Assembly: GCA_905234355.1 (NCBI GenBank) | Contig: CAJOHP010000014.1 | Coordinates: forward strand, 1-20,229 | DNA: 20,229 nucleotides | Direction of reading: 5' to 3' | Source of the DNA: an uncultured Prevotella sp. | GTDB taxonomy: Bacteria > Bacteroidota > Bacteroidia > Bacteroidales > Bacteroidaceae | Shown here: positions 5,987 through 12,714 of the stretch, piece by piece | Numbering within the stretch: position 1 is the stretch's first letter | Layout of the letters: every line of letters starts with the position of its first letter | The notes under the pieces: generated by a model | Told to the model about the DNA's origin: nothing | Seen by the model: the letters and a program-made list of their open reading frames with translations, nothing else | Database searches by the model: none | Made by a program: the position numbers and the translations under genes

Positions 5987-6955
5987 TCAGTAGGCTTCTC
6001 TATACTTGCTCTCGTCCTTGTCGTCAAGCATGGAGAGGTATGACTGGTATCTGCTCTGGGCTATGTAGTGGTCGGCGAGGGCCTGCAGCACGGCACAGCC
6101 CGGCTCGTGGGTGTGGGTGCAGTTGGAGAAGCGGCAGTCGCGCGAGAAGCGGAATATCTCGGGGAAGTAGCCCGTAATCTCCTCCGGCTCCATGTCGAAG
6201 GTGCCGAAGCCCTTGATGCCTGGTGTGTCGATGAGATAGCCTGCGTGGTTGCTGGTGTCGTCGGGCGCGAGCGGTATCATCTCGCTGAATGTGGTGGTGT
6301 GCTGTCCGGCCTGATGCGCCTCGCTGATGGCAGCGGTGCGCAGGCCGGCGCCCGGCACGAGCCGATTGATGAGCGTGCTCTTGCCCACGCCGCTATTGCC
6401 GCTGAGCAGTGTGACCTTGCCTTCGAGCAGCGGCCGCAGTGGGTCCACGCCACTGCCCGTCTCGGCCGATATCTGCCGGCACTGGTAGCCTATGCTCTCG
6501 TAGAGGCCTACCATGAGCTGCTGGTAGTGCAGCAGGTCGGCATCGAGCACGTCGGTCTTGTTGAAGACAAGCACCACCGGCACGCGGTAGGCCTCGGCCG
6601 ATGCGAGGAATCGGTCGATGAAGGTGGTGCTGGTCTGCGGCTGTGTGACGGTGACGACGAGCAGTGCCTGGTCCACATTGGCAGCGAGTATGTGGCTCTG
6701 CTTCGAGAGGTTGATGCTCTTACGGATGATGTAGTTGCGACGGTCGTCGATGCCGGTGATCCATCCCACGCCGTGCTCGCCCGGCTCTGTCCTGTCTTCT
6801 GTCCTGACGTCGACCCTGTCGCCCACAGCCACGGGGTTGGTGCTGCGTATGCCTTTCAGTCGGAAGTTGCCCTTCACCTTGCAGTCGAGGAGCTGGCCAT
6901 CGTCCGTGCTGACGGTGTACCAGCTCCCTGTGTTTTTTACGACGAGTCCTTTCAT
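5987..6955 (-). CDS. rsgA: Ribosome small-subunit-dependent GTPase A
   Basis: A 322-residue cytoplasmic GTPase that checks late 30S subunit assembly. An N-terminal OB-fold (about 1-75) is followed by a circularly permuted GTPase domain, in which NKTD (132-135, G4) precedes the P-loop GNSGVGKS (186-193, G1) and DTPG (243-246, G3). The C-terminal zinc knuckle uses Cys274, Cys279, His281 and Cys287. The G2 region reads QHTTTF at 218-223. The frame is open further upstream, but the ATG at 6953-6955 starts the conserved protein. It shares its A with the TGA of frr (TGATG), a one-base overlap that implies translational coupling. A second translation-related gene directly upstream fits the role. Confidence 0.96.
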   Translation of the reverse strand: MKGLVVKNTGSWYTVSTDDGQLLDCKVKGNFRLKGIRSTNPVAVGDRVDVRTEDRTEPGEHGVGWITGIDDRRNYIIRKSINLSKQSHILAANVDQALLVVTVTQPQTSTTFIDRFLASAEAYRVPVVLVFNKTDVLDADLLHYQQLMVGLYESIGYQCRQISAETGSGVDPLRPLLEGKVTLLSGNSGVGKSTLINRLVPGAGLRTAAISEAHQAGQHTTTFSEMIPLAPDDTSNHAGYLIDTPGIKGFGTFDMEPEEITGYFPEIFRFSRDCRFSNCTHTHEPGCAVLQALADHYIAQSRYQSYLSMLDDKDESKYREAY

Positions 6956-7515
6956 CAGACGGTCATAATCTCCTTGTTCTTTGCCTCCATCAGTGCGTCG
7001 AGCCTCTTGATGTATTTGTCGTGTGCTTTCTGCAGCTCGAGCTCGGCATCCTTCTCGTTGTCCTCGGAGAGTCCGTCCTTGATGGCCTTCTTGAGCTTGT
7101 CCTTGATGTCGGCCCTGACGTTGCGCACCTCGACCTTGGCCTTCTCGGCTATCTTGTTGCACTGCTTCACGAGGTCACGCCGGCGCTCCTCGGTGGGCTG
7201 GGGGATGACGAGACGTATCACCTCGCCGTTGTTCTCAGGTGTGATGCCCACGTCGCTGTCCATGATGCCCTTCTCTATGTCCTTTATCTGCTTGCGGTCC
7301 CAGGGCTTGATGGCTATGGTGCGTGCGTCGGGACAGTTCACCGTGGCCACCTGGTTGAGCGGCACCATCGAGCCGTAGGACGACACCCTCACGCCGTCGA
7401 GTATTGCTACGTTGGCCCTGCCTGCACGGATGCGGTTGAGCTCCTCCTCGAGGAACATGGCGGCCATCTCCATTCTCTCTTCTGCTTTCTGCAGCGTTTC
7501 TTTCACGTCTATCAT
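6955..7515 (-). CDS. frr: Ribosome recycling factor
   Basis: A 186-residue protein that, with EF-G, splits the post-termination ribosome so that subunits can be reused. The length and the three-helix-bundle plus beta-domain pattern are typical: RAGRANVAILDGVRVSSYGS at about 31-50 and the helix-III segment RRDLVKQCNKIAEKAKVEVRNVR. The ATG at 7513-7515 begins the conserved MIDVKETL. It lies 37 bases after a 32-codon small membrane gene and probably shares its promoter at 7880-7910. The stop codon overlaps the rsgA start by one base. The common partner pyrH is not adjacent here. Confidence 0.97.
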   Translation of the reverse strand: MIDVKETLQKAEERMEMAAMFLEEELNRIRAGRANVAILDGVRVSSYGSMVPLNQVATVNCPDARTIAIKPWDRKQIKDIEKGIMDSDVGITPENNGEVIRLVIPQPTEERRRDLVKQCNKIAEKAKVEVRNVRADIKDKLKKAIKDGLSEDNEKDAELELQKAHDKYIKRLDALMEAKNKEIMTV

Positions 7516-7552
7516 AATCGTTGTGCTTTATTGATGTTTTTTTGTTATGGTC

Positions 7553-7651
7553 TTACCAGTCATAGTTGTGCTTGCGGTCGTACCACATCACCCAGGAGTA
7601 GAAGGCTATGCCCACTACAATCCACAGACTAAGGAAATAGATTAATCCCAT
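7553..7651 (-). CDS. 32-residue single-pass membrane microprotein
   Basis: The small ORF begins MGLIYFLSLWIVVGIAFYSW and ends RKHNYDW. One hydrophobic helix (about residues 3-22) is followed by a short charged and aromatic tail, so an inner-membrane protein with a cytoplasmic C-terminus is likely. The start ATG at 7649-7651 is only five bases after the stop of the upstream small membrane gene, and frr starts 37 bases later, so it sits in an operon. Real-gene status rests on this tight spacing and the clean membrane topology. I do not recognise a family; it resembles the tiny accessory proteins often missed by gene callers. Confidence 0.65.
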   Translation of the reverse strand: MGLIYFLSLWIVVGIAFYSWVMWYDRKHNYDW

Positions 7652-7656
7652 ATTCT

Positions 7657-7860
7657 CTATATTCTTGATTTGTCAAACAATTTAAACCCGATAAAAGCAA
7701 ATGTTGCAACAAATATGCAGCCGACACCTAACAGCATAGAGAAATCGTAATCTTGATTCACTATTGTAGTCAGTATGATTCCAGCAAACACTAGTTTCGA
7801 CATGTCCAAACAGTACTTGCCATACAGTTGCATCATCAGTTCACGTTTCTTCTGCTTCAT
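7657..7860 (-). CDS. Small two-helix membrane protein (DUF6722-like)
   Basis: A 67-residue protein with a basic N-terminus (MKQKKRELMMQLYGKYCLD) and two hydrophobic helices at about 20-36 and 41-61, ending KLFDKSRI. It resembles the small Bacteroidetes membrane family I remember as DUF6722; the function is unknown. It starts 20 bases after a strong TTG-N20-TAAATTTG promoter and heads the microprotein-frr-rsgA operon. It is richer in A+T than frr and rsgA. Later in-frame ATG codons (residues 9, 10 and 20) are less likely because the basic N-terminus resembles the family. Confidence 0.78.
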   Translation of the reverse strand: MKQKKRELMMQLYGKYCLDMSKLVFAGIILTTIVNQDYDFSMLLGVGCIFVATFAFIGFKLFDKSRI

Positions 7861-7879
7861 GCGTCTCTGTTTTTGCCCC

Positions 7880-7910
7880 CAAATTTAGTACAATTATTTG
7901 GAATGCGCAA
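7880..7910 (-). promoter_or_regulatory. Promoter of the small membrane protein-frr-rsgA operon
   Basis: On the minus strand TTG (7908-7910), a 20-base spacer and TAAATTTG (7880-7887) precede the first ATG by about 20 bases. This is a good Bacteroidetes match and the only clear promoter ahead of frr and rsgA. Confidence 0.72.
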
Positions 7911-7971
7911 CAAAATGGTGTTTTTTTTGATAAAAAACGTTCAAAGTACATATTTTTTCGTGGAAAAAGAC

Positions 7972-7979
7972 TACCTTTG
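7972..7979 (+). promoter_or_regulatory. -7 promoter element of the small secreted protein gene
   Basis: TACCTTTG (followed by C) lies 31 bases before the ATG at 8011. The upstream box is not canonical. Confidence 0.6.
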
Positions 7980-8010
7980 CACTCCGTAACAAACATAAAT
8001 CCATACCGAC

Positions 8011-8481
8011 ATGAAACGACTGAGAAAGACGCTCCTTGCCCTGTTTGCAGGTCTGAGCACAGCAGCCATGGCCGACGACTATGCCTACCTGACGGTGGAG
8101 CAGCAGGACGGTCAGACGAGTTTTTCCGTGAGCGAGATAAGCACCATCACCTTTGATGCAGCCTATATGAACGTGAAGCTGTCCGACGGCACGACTCAGC
8201 AGCTGCCGCTCTCGGCGCTGAGCAAGATGTACTTCAGCGATAACGGGCTCTCGGCCATCAGCCCGGCCTCGGTCCGTGAGACGCAGATAAGGCTCCAGAA
8301 CGGCGTAGTGCATGTGACGGCCCAGCCCGGCACGCCCATCACCTTATATAATATAGGTGGGCAGGTCGTGCAGCAGATGACCGCTCAGGGCGACGACACA
8401 CAGATGAACGTGGGCACGCTGCGGCAGGGCGTCTACATCGTGAAAGTGGGCACTACGACGAAAAAGATTATGAATAGATAG
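8011..8481 (+). CDS. Small secreted protein with type IX secretion-like C-terminal tail
   Basis: A 156-residue protein with an N-terminal signal peptide (MKRLRKTLLALFAGLSTAAMA, cleaved near 21). A short beta-rich part follows (FSVSEISTITFDAAY... QLPLSALSKMYFSD) of a kind frequent in Prevotella surface proteins. The C-terminal 70 residues (LYNIGGQVV, LRQGVYIVKVGTTTKKIMNR) match the type A sorting domain recognised by the type IX secretion machinery. Between signal and tail there is almost no room for a functional domain, so it may be a carrier, a structural piece or a remnant of a larger protein. It is monocistronic: its own promoter lies upstream and a strong terminator-like hairpin follows 21 bases after the stop. 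Confidence 0.8.
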   Translation: MKRLRKTLLALFAGLSTAAMADDYAYLTVEQQDGQTSFSVSEISTITFDAAYMNVKLSDGTTQQLPLSALSKMYFSDNGLSAISPASVRETQIRLQNGVVHVTAQPGTPITLYNIGGQVVQQMTAQGDDTQMNVGTLRQGVYIVKVGTTTKKIMNR

Positions 8482-8502
8482 TGCATAAATCCTGCACAAA
8501 AT

Positions 8503-8577
8503 CCTCCGAAACGGCACAAATACCACAATTGTGGTAGGGCAAATGCTCTTTTTGTGCTATTTCGGGGGTCGTTTTTT
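8503..8577 (+). terminator. Large branched hairpin with T-tract ahead of metY
   Basis: Arms 8503-8520 and 8551-8568 pair over 18 positions with one C/A mismatch and two G-T pairs. Inside, 8521-8536 folds as TACCAC-AATT-GTGGTA and 8537-8548 as GGGC-AAAT-GCTC, so the RNA would be a three-way junction. TCG and six T follow. It lies after the stop of the secreted protein gene and before the metY promoter, so termination of the upstream transcript is the simplest role. An RNA or protein regulatory role is possible. Confidence 0.7.
8521..8536. promoter_or_regulatory. Perfect 16-base palindrome, possible operator
   Basis: TACCACAATTGTGGTA is perfectly symmetric and lies about 47 bases upstream of the metY -7 element. 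It could bind a dimeric regulator of the sulfur operon, or be simply one helix of the surrounding hairpin. I cannot assign it to a known regulator. Confidence 0.4.
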
Positions 8578-8582
8578 CCCCG

Positions 8583-8590
8583 TACCTTTG
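8583..8590 (+). promoter_or_regulatory. -7 promoter element of the metY-SDR-cysK operon
   Basis: TACCTTTG (followed by C) predicts a start near 8595 and a leader of about 75 bases. The upstream box region (about 8560-8564) falls within the 3' arm of the large hairpin and is a weak TTCG. Confidence 0.65.
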
Positions 8591-8670
8591 CATCGTCAGT
8601 CAGACACGACAGCAAGAGACCAACAGAAAACACCATTAATAACAACCAAAAAGAAGAAAGGACCCAGATT

Positions 8671-9960
8671 ATGACAAAAAAGAAACTGCACTTCGAGACG
8701 CTCCAGCTGCACGTAGGCCAGGAACAGGCCGACCCCGCTACCGATGCCCGTGCCGTGCCCATCTATCAGACCACGAGCTACGTGTTTCGCAACTCCCAGC
8801 ACGCTGCCGACCGCTTCGCTCTGCGCGATGCCGGCAACATCTACGGCCGTCTGACCAACTCCACCCAGGGTGTGTTTGAGGACCGCGTGGCAGCCCTTGA
8901 GGGCGGCGTGGCCGGTCTGGCCGTGGCGTCGGGTGCTGCCGCCGTGACCTACGCCCTGCAGAACATCGTGCATGCCGGCGACCATATCGTGGCAGCCGAC
9001 AACCTCTATGGCGGCTCGTTCAATCTCATCACCCACACGCTGGCCGAGAGCGGCATCAGCCACACCATCGTCAACGTGAACGACCTCGCCGCCCTTGAGG
9101 CAGCCATACAGCCCAACACCAAGGTGGTGTATGCCGAGACCTTCGGCAATCCCAACAGCGACGTGACCAACCTGGACGCCGTGGCCGAGGTGGCCCATCG
9201 CCACAACATCCCGTTCATCGTCGACAACACCTTCGGCACGCCCTTCCTCATCCGCCCCTTGGAGCATGGTGCCGATGTGGTGGTGCACTCGGCCACGAAG
9301 TTCCTCGGCGGTCACGGCTCCAGCCTCGGCGGCGTCATCGTCGACGGCGGCTCGTTCGACTGGAAGGCCAATGCCGACCGCTATCCCTCGCTGGCCAAGC
9401 CCGACCCCTCGTACCACGGTGCCGTCTTTGCCGACGTGGCCGGACCGGCTGCCTTCGTCACCCGCATACGTGCCGTCATCCTGCGCGACACCGGTGCTGC
9501 CATCTCGCCCTTCAACGCATGGATTCTGCTGCAAGGACTGGAGACGCTCTCGCTGCGCGTGGAGCGCCATGTGGAGAACGCCCTGAAGGTGGTCGACTTC
9601 CTGTCGAAGCATCCGAAGGTGGCCAAGGTGAACCACCCTGCCCTACCCTCGCACCCCGACCACGCGCTCTACCAGAAATACTTCCCCAATGGCGGAGGCA
9701 GCATCTTCACCTTCGAGATAAAGGGCGGCGAGCAGGAGGCATGGCAGTTTATCGACGCCCTGCAGATCTTCTCGCTCCTGGCCAACGTGGCCGACGTGAA
9801 GAGCCTCGTCATACACCCCTATACCACCACCCACTCACAGATGACGCCCGAGGAGCTGAAGCAGCAGCACATCACCCCCTCTACCATCCGTCTGAGCATC
9901 GGCACCGAGCACATCGACGACATCATCGACGACCTGTCGCAAGCGCTCGACCGCATCTGA
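8671..9960 (+). CDS. metY: O-acetylhomoserine sulfhydrylase
   Basis: A 429-residue PLP enzyme of the Cys/Met metabolism family that makes homocysteine from O-acetylhomoserine and sulfide. PLP is bound by Lys210 in VVHSATKFLGGHG, with Asp185 in IVDNTFGTP and the Y58-R60 motif (YGRLTNST). The length (about 430) and the insert after the PLP lysine favour the O-acetylhomoserine sulfhydrylase type over cystathionine synthase or lyase. The frame is open to 8554, but the ATG at 8671 starts the conserved FETLQLHVGQ, and an AGGA lies eight bases before it. It is the first gene of an operon with an SDR and cysK. O-succinylhomoserine as substrate cannot be excluded. Confidence 0.93.
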   Translation: MTKKKLHFETLQLHVGQEQADPATDARAVPIYQTTSYVFRNSQHAADRFALRDAGNIYGRLTNSTQGVFEDRVAALEGGVAGLAVASGAAAVTYALQNIVHAGDHIVAADNLYGGSFNLITHTLAESGISHTIVNVNDLAALEAAIQPNTKVVYAETFGNPNSDVTNLDAVAEVAHRHNIPFIVDNTFGTPFLIRPLEHGADVVVHSATKFLGGHGSSLGGVIVDGGSFDWKANADRYPSLAKPDPSYHGAVFADVAGPAAFVTRIRAVILRDTGAAISPFNAWILLQGLETLSLRVERHVENALKVVDFLSKHPKVAKVNHPALPSHPDHALYQKYFPNGGGSIFTFEIKGGEQEAWQFIDALQIFSLLANVADVKSLVIHPYTTTHSQMTPEELKQQHITPSTIRLSIGTEHIDDIIDDLSQALDRI

Positions 9961-9981
9961 ACCTTTCTCACCGCTATACCT

Positions 9982-10695
9982 ATGCCAACAAAAAAGACAG
10001 CACTGATAACGGGTGCCAACAAAGGCATCGGATTCGGCATAGCACTACACCTCGGCCTCAGTGGCTGGACCATTGTCGTCGGTGCACGTGACGAGCAACG
10101 GGCCACCGCAGCCATGGCCAAGCTGCAGGCCCAGGGCGTGAGCGTGGCCGGATGGACCGACATCGAGCTGACCGACACCGACGGCATCCGACGAGCCGCC
10201 AAGGAGGTGGGCGAGCGTTTCCCCGGCCTGTCGCTACTGGTCAACAATGCCGGCATACCCGGCGACATGAGTGTGGACAGCCAGCACACAGCGCTGAGCG
10301 ACATCCGCCAGACGCTCGAGGTCAACTTCGTGGGCACCCTTGCCCTCACCCAGGCACTGCTGCCACTGCTGAGCAGCAACGGCGGGCGCATCGTCAACGT
10401 CACCGTGCCTTCCGAGATCAGTCCCTACTGGCATCCGCTGGCCTACGTGGCCAGCAAGGCCGCCCAGAACGCCATGATGGGCGTCATGGCCACGGAGTTC
10501 GAGCAGCAAGGCACGCCCGTAGAGATATTCTCCGTCCATCCTGGTCCCACGACCACCGATCTGAACGGCAACATGGCACTGCCCGGGTTTCATGACATCG
10601 ACACCGTAGGGCAGAAATTTGCCCAACTCATCAATGACGGCCAAAGCCATCAGGGAGCTTTCATTGAACTCTATCCCATCGTAAAAGAAGACTGA
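9982..10695 (+). CDS. Short-chain dehydrogenase/reductase
   Basis: A 237-residue NAD(P)-dependent oxidoreductase with a Rossmann fold. The cofactor motif is TGANKGIG (10-17), the structural motif NNAG (88-91), and the catalytic pair Tyr155 and Lys159 lie in YVASK. It resembles the carbonyl-reductase-like SDRs. The usual catalytic serine about 13 residues before the tyrosine is replaced: the strand reads IVNVTVPSE, leaving Thr141 or Ser144 as candidates. The gene lies 21 bases after metY and 24 bases before cysK, so it is co-transcribed with sulfur assimilation genes, but no reaction in that pathway obviously needs it. The substrate is unknown. Confidence 0.88.
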   Translation: MPTKKTALITGANKGIGFGIALHLGLSGWTIVVGARDEQRATAAMAKLQAQGVSVAGWTDIELTDTDGIRRAAKEVGERFPGLSLLVNNAGIPGDMSVDSQHTALSDIRQTLEVNFVGTLALTQALLPLLSSNGGRIVNVTVPSEISPYWHPLAYVASKAAQNAMMGVMATEFEQQGTPVEIFSVHPGPTTTDLNGNMALPGFHDIDTVGQKFAQLINDGQSHQGAFIELYPIVKED

Positions 10696-10719
10696 CAATT
10701 ACAAAAAAAACCAACGACC

Positions 10720-11667
10720 ATGTCAAAGATAGCAAAACAGCTGACCGAGCTCATCGGCATCACCCCTCTCCTTGAGCTCAGCAAATATTCGGAGTCACAG
10801 GGTGTGGAGACGCCCTTGACAGCCAAAGTGGAGTATTTCAACCCTGGCGGCTCTGTGAAGGACCGCATCGCCCTGGCCATGATAGAGGATGCCGAGCAGC
10901 GGGGCATCCTGAAGCCCGGCGCCACCATCATCGAGCCCACGAGCGGCAACACCGGCGTAGGCCTGGCTCTGGTGTCGGCCGTCAAGGGCTACAGGCTCAT
11001 CCTGACCATGCCCGAGACGATGAGCGTGGAGCGCCGCAACCTGGTGAAGGCCTATGGTGCCGAGGTGCGTCTCACCCCAGGCAAGGATGGCATGCCCGGC
11101 GCCATACGTGCTGCCGAGGAACTGCGCGACAGCATACCGGGCAGTGTCATCCTGCAGCAGTTTGAAAACGCGGCCAACCCCAAGCGCCACTACCAGACCA
11201 CCGGCCCGGAGCTATGGGAGCAGACCGGCGGAGAGATAGACATCTTTGTGGCCGGCGTGGGCACCGGCGGTACCATCTCGGGTGTGGCCCGCTACCTCAA
11301 GGAGCAAAACCCGGCGGTGAAGGTCGTAGCCGTGGAACCGCTGTCGTCGCCCGTGCTCAACGGCGGACAGAGCGGTCCGCATAAGATACAGGGCATCGGT
11401 GCCGGCTTCGTGCCCAAGACCTACGACGGCAGCCTGATAGACGAGGTGTTCGACGTAGACAACGACGACGCCATCCGCACCGGCCGTCTGCTGGCCCGTC
11501 AGGAGGGACTGCTCGTGGGCATCAGCAGTGGTGCCGCAGCCTACGCCGCAGCACAGGTGGCCAAGCGGCCGGAGAACAAAGGCAAGCGCGTCGTCGTGCT
11601 GCTGCCCGACACCGGCGAGCGCTACCTCTCCACCGTGCTCTACGCCTTCGACGAGTACCCGCTCTAG
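10720..11667 (+). CDS. cysK: Cysteine synthase (O-acetylserine sulfhydrylase)
   Basis: A 315-residue PLP enzyme that makes cysteine from O-acetylserine and sulfide. PLP binds Lys47 in NPGGSVKDR. The substrate loop is TSGNTG (74-79), the phosphate-binding loop GTGGT (181-185), and Ser270 in GISSGAA contacts the pyridine nitrogen. Length and motifs are those of CysK; the cystathionine beta-synthase-type extra domains are absent. It is the last gene of the metY-SDR-cysK operon. No ordinary terminator follows; instead a GA-rich inverted repeat begins directly at the stop codon. Confidence 0.95.
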   Translation: MSKIAKQLTELIGITPLLELSKYSESQGVETPLTAKVEYFNPGGSVKDRIALAMIEDAEQRGILKPGATIIEPTSGNTGVGLALVSAVKGYRLILTMPETMSVERRNLVKAYGAEVRLTPGKDGMPGAIRAAEELRDSIPGSVILQQFENAANPKRHYQTTGPELWEQTGGEIDIFVAGVGTGGTISGVARYLKEQNPAVKVVAVEPLSSPVLNGGQSGPHKIQGIGAGFVPKTYDGSLIDEVFDVDNDDAIRTGRLLARQEGLLVGISSGAAAYAAAQVAKRPENKGKRVVVLLPDTGERYLSTVLYAFDEYPL

Positions 11668-11850
11668 AGATGAAAAATGAGAGATGAGAGATGAGAGATG
11701 AGATGAAAAATGAGAGATGAGAAATGAGAGATGAGAAATATGATTACCATGCTAAGAGTAGCTATCGCCATCGCTCGCGGTCTTGTTGCATAGCAGTCTA
11801 ATCATATTTCTCATTTTTCATTTCTCATCTCTCATCTCATCTCATCTCAT
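11668..11850. repeat. Purine-rich tandem repeat forming a long inverted repeat
   Basis: The left arm (11668-11746) is built of GAGATGA and AAAAATGA units and ends AATATGATTA. The right arm (11799-11850) is the reverse complement, starting TAATCATATT and continuing in TCTCATC units. A 52-base unique centre (11747-11798) separates them and contains a further short pairing, TGCTA/TAGCA. The arms would give a hairpin of about 50 base pairs with imperfect register. It fills the gap between convergent genes and overlaps the last codon of the small membrane gene. It may act as a bidirectional terminator or be a decayed repeat element. Confidence 0.75.
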
Positions 11851-12032
11851 GGTTCCGTGTTCTTGAAGACGACAAACATTACGCCTGTCGACACGAAGCC
11901 CAAGGCGATGGCGGCTATGAGAAATGCATGCAGGCCCAGTGCGCCGCTGAAAAAGAGCACGAGCAGCATGGCAAGGAGAAACGACTCCAGGGCTGCCACC
12001 ATCAGAATGGCTTTCTTTCTGTTCATGTTCAT
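11847..12032 (-). CDS. Small two-helix membrane protein
   Basis: A 61-residue protein, MNMNRKKAIL at the start and VVFKNTEP at the end, with two hydrophobic helices at about 8-29 and 33-56. It is predicted to sit in the inner membrane with both ends cytoplasmic. The ATG at 12030-12032 is 10 bases after the stop of the DUF1648-like gene, which implies co-transcription; a second ATG two codons later is an alternative. The family is not recognised. The stop codon lies within the right arm of the GA-rich inverted repeat. Being last in the operon with an SPFH protein suggests an accessory membrane role only. Confidence 0.72.
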   Translation of the reverse strand: MNMNRKKAILMVAALESFLLAMLLVLFFSGALGLHAFLIAAIALGFVSTGVMFVVFKNTEP

Positions 12033-12042
12033 ATAGACGTGC

Positions 12043-12519
12043 TTATTTTGCTTTATATACAAGAAATGTGAAAACGGCCACCACGGCCACAATCAGTGCC
12101 GTGCAGAACAGTGCGGGCACGGCCGTGTGAAACAGCGCCATCTGGCTGAGCAGTGCCCCCATGGCAAGCGTGAGCAGCAGGAAGAGTATGGCCATGATGC
12201 GCATCATGCGCACTACGAGCCATGCCTGCCGCTCGTTTTTTATGCTCACCGGCAGGTTGACCGTGTGGGGGAAGTAGGCCCCGAGGAGCATGCCCGCCCC
12301 GATGACGGTAGTGATCAGGCAGGGCAGCACCATGGTGTATTTACTGCCCCAGCCGTCGGGCGTGCCCGAGAGACTGAAGTGTACGGCCACCGTGTCGGGC
12401 GCACGCATGAGCAGCACGACGATCAGTGCCCACACTGCCACGGCCAGCACCACGAAGGCCACCTCAAACATGGTGCCTTCCGCTGTGCGAACGATATTAA
12501 ACTTTTGCTTCTTCATCAT
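12043..12519 (-). CDS. DUF1648-like integral membrane protein
   Basis: A 158-residue protein with four predicted membrane helices (about 17-38, 62-84, 102-125 and 132-154). Between the first two is the DUF1648 signature, an APDTVAVHFSLSGTPDGWGSK stretch at about 40-60. Related proteins include SdpI-type immunity or sensor membrane proteins, but the usual SdpI domain after DUF1648 is not evident, so I do not claim an immunity role. The start ATG at 12517-12519 (or the next codon) lies inside the end of the ribbon-helix-helix gene, a 23-base overlap pointing to coupled translation. Longer in-frame starts would read through that gene in another frame and are unlikely. Confidence 0.82.
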   Translation of the reverse strand: MMKKQKFNIVRTAEGTMFEVAFVVLAVAVWALIVVLLMRAPDTVAVHFSLSGTPDGWGSKYTMVLPCLITTVIGAGMLLGAYFPHTVNLPVSIKNERQAWLVVRMMRIMAILFLLLTLAMGALLSQMALFHTAVPALFCTALIVAVVAVFTFLVYKAK

Positions 12520-12691
12520 CGTTTCCTTTTTTCTTTTTGGGCAGACGCCGGGCCCGCCGCAATGCCTCGGTGATGATCCATTGCAGCTGGCCGTTGGTAG
12601 AGCGGAACTCATCGGCCGCCCACGCCTCGATGGCGTCCATCGTGTCGCTGTCGACACGGAGTATGAAACTCTTTGTTTTCTTCTCTGCCAT
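12497..12691 (-). CDS. Arc-type ribbon-helix-helix DNA-binding protein
   Basis: A 64-residue protein with the Arc/MetJ-like layout. A beta strand, KSFILRVD (7-14), is followed by helices DTMDAIEAWAADEF (16-29) and NGQLQWIITEALRRARRL (33-50), then a charged lysine and acidic tail. Such proteins bind DNA as dimers through the strand. It lies 23 bases downstream of the SPFH gene and overlaps the DUF1648-like gene by 23 bases, all in one operon. It may autoregulate the operon; the small dyad at 13706-13720 near the promoter is one candidate site. No toxin partner is seen, so a toxin-antitoxin role is unsupported. Confidence 0.85.
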   Translation of the reverse strand: MAEKKTKSFILRVDSDTMDAIEAWAADEFRSTNGQLQWIITEALRRARRLPKKKKGNDDEEAKV

Positions 12692-12714
12692 TACCTCGTG
12701 TGTGCGTGTGGCTG

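Noticed and set aside
6068..7378. 436-residue plus-strand ORF opposite rsgA and frr
   Set aside because: It spans two well-defined genes on the other strand, and its composition is that of a reverse frame.
8596..9636. 346-residue minus-strand ORF opposite metY
   Set aside because: Antisense to a complete PLP enzyme gene; the Gly/His-rich sequence shows no domain.
11668..11850. Tandem repeats considered as a CRISPR array
   Set aside because: Units are only 7-8 bases, without spacers, and the second half is an inverted rather than direct copy; no cas genes are present.
12497..12691. Arc-type protein considered as the antitoxin of a toxin-antitoxin pair
   Set aside because: No toxin-like gene overlaps or adjoins it; its neighbours are membrane proteins in one operon.
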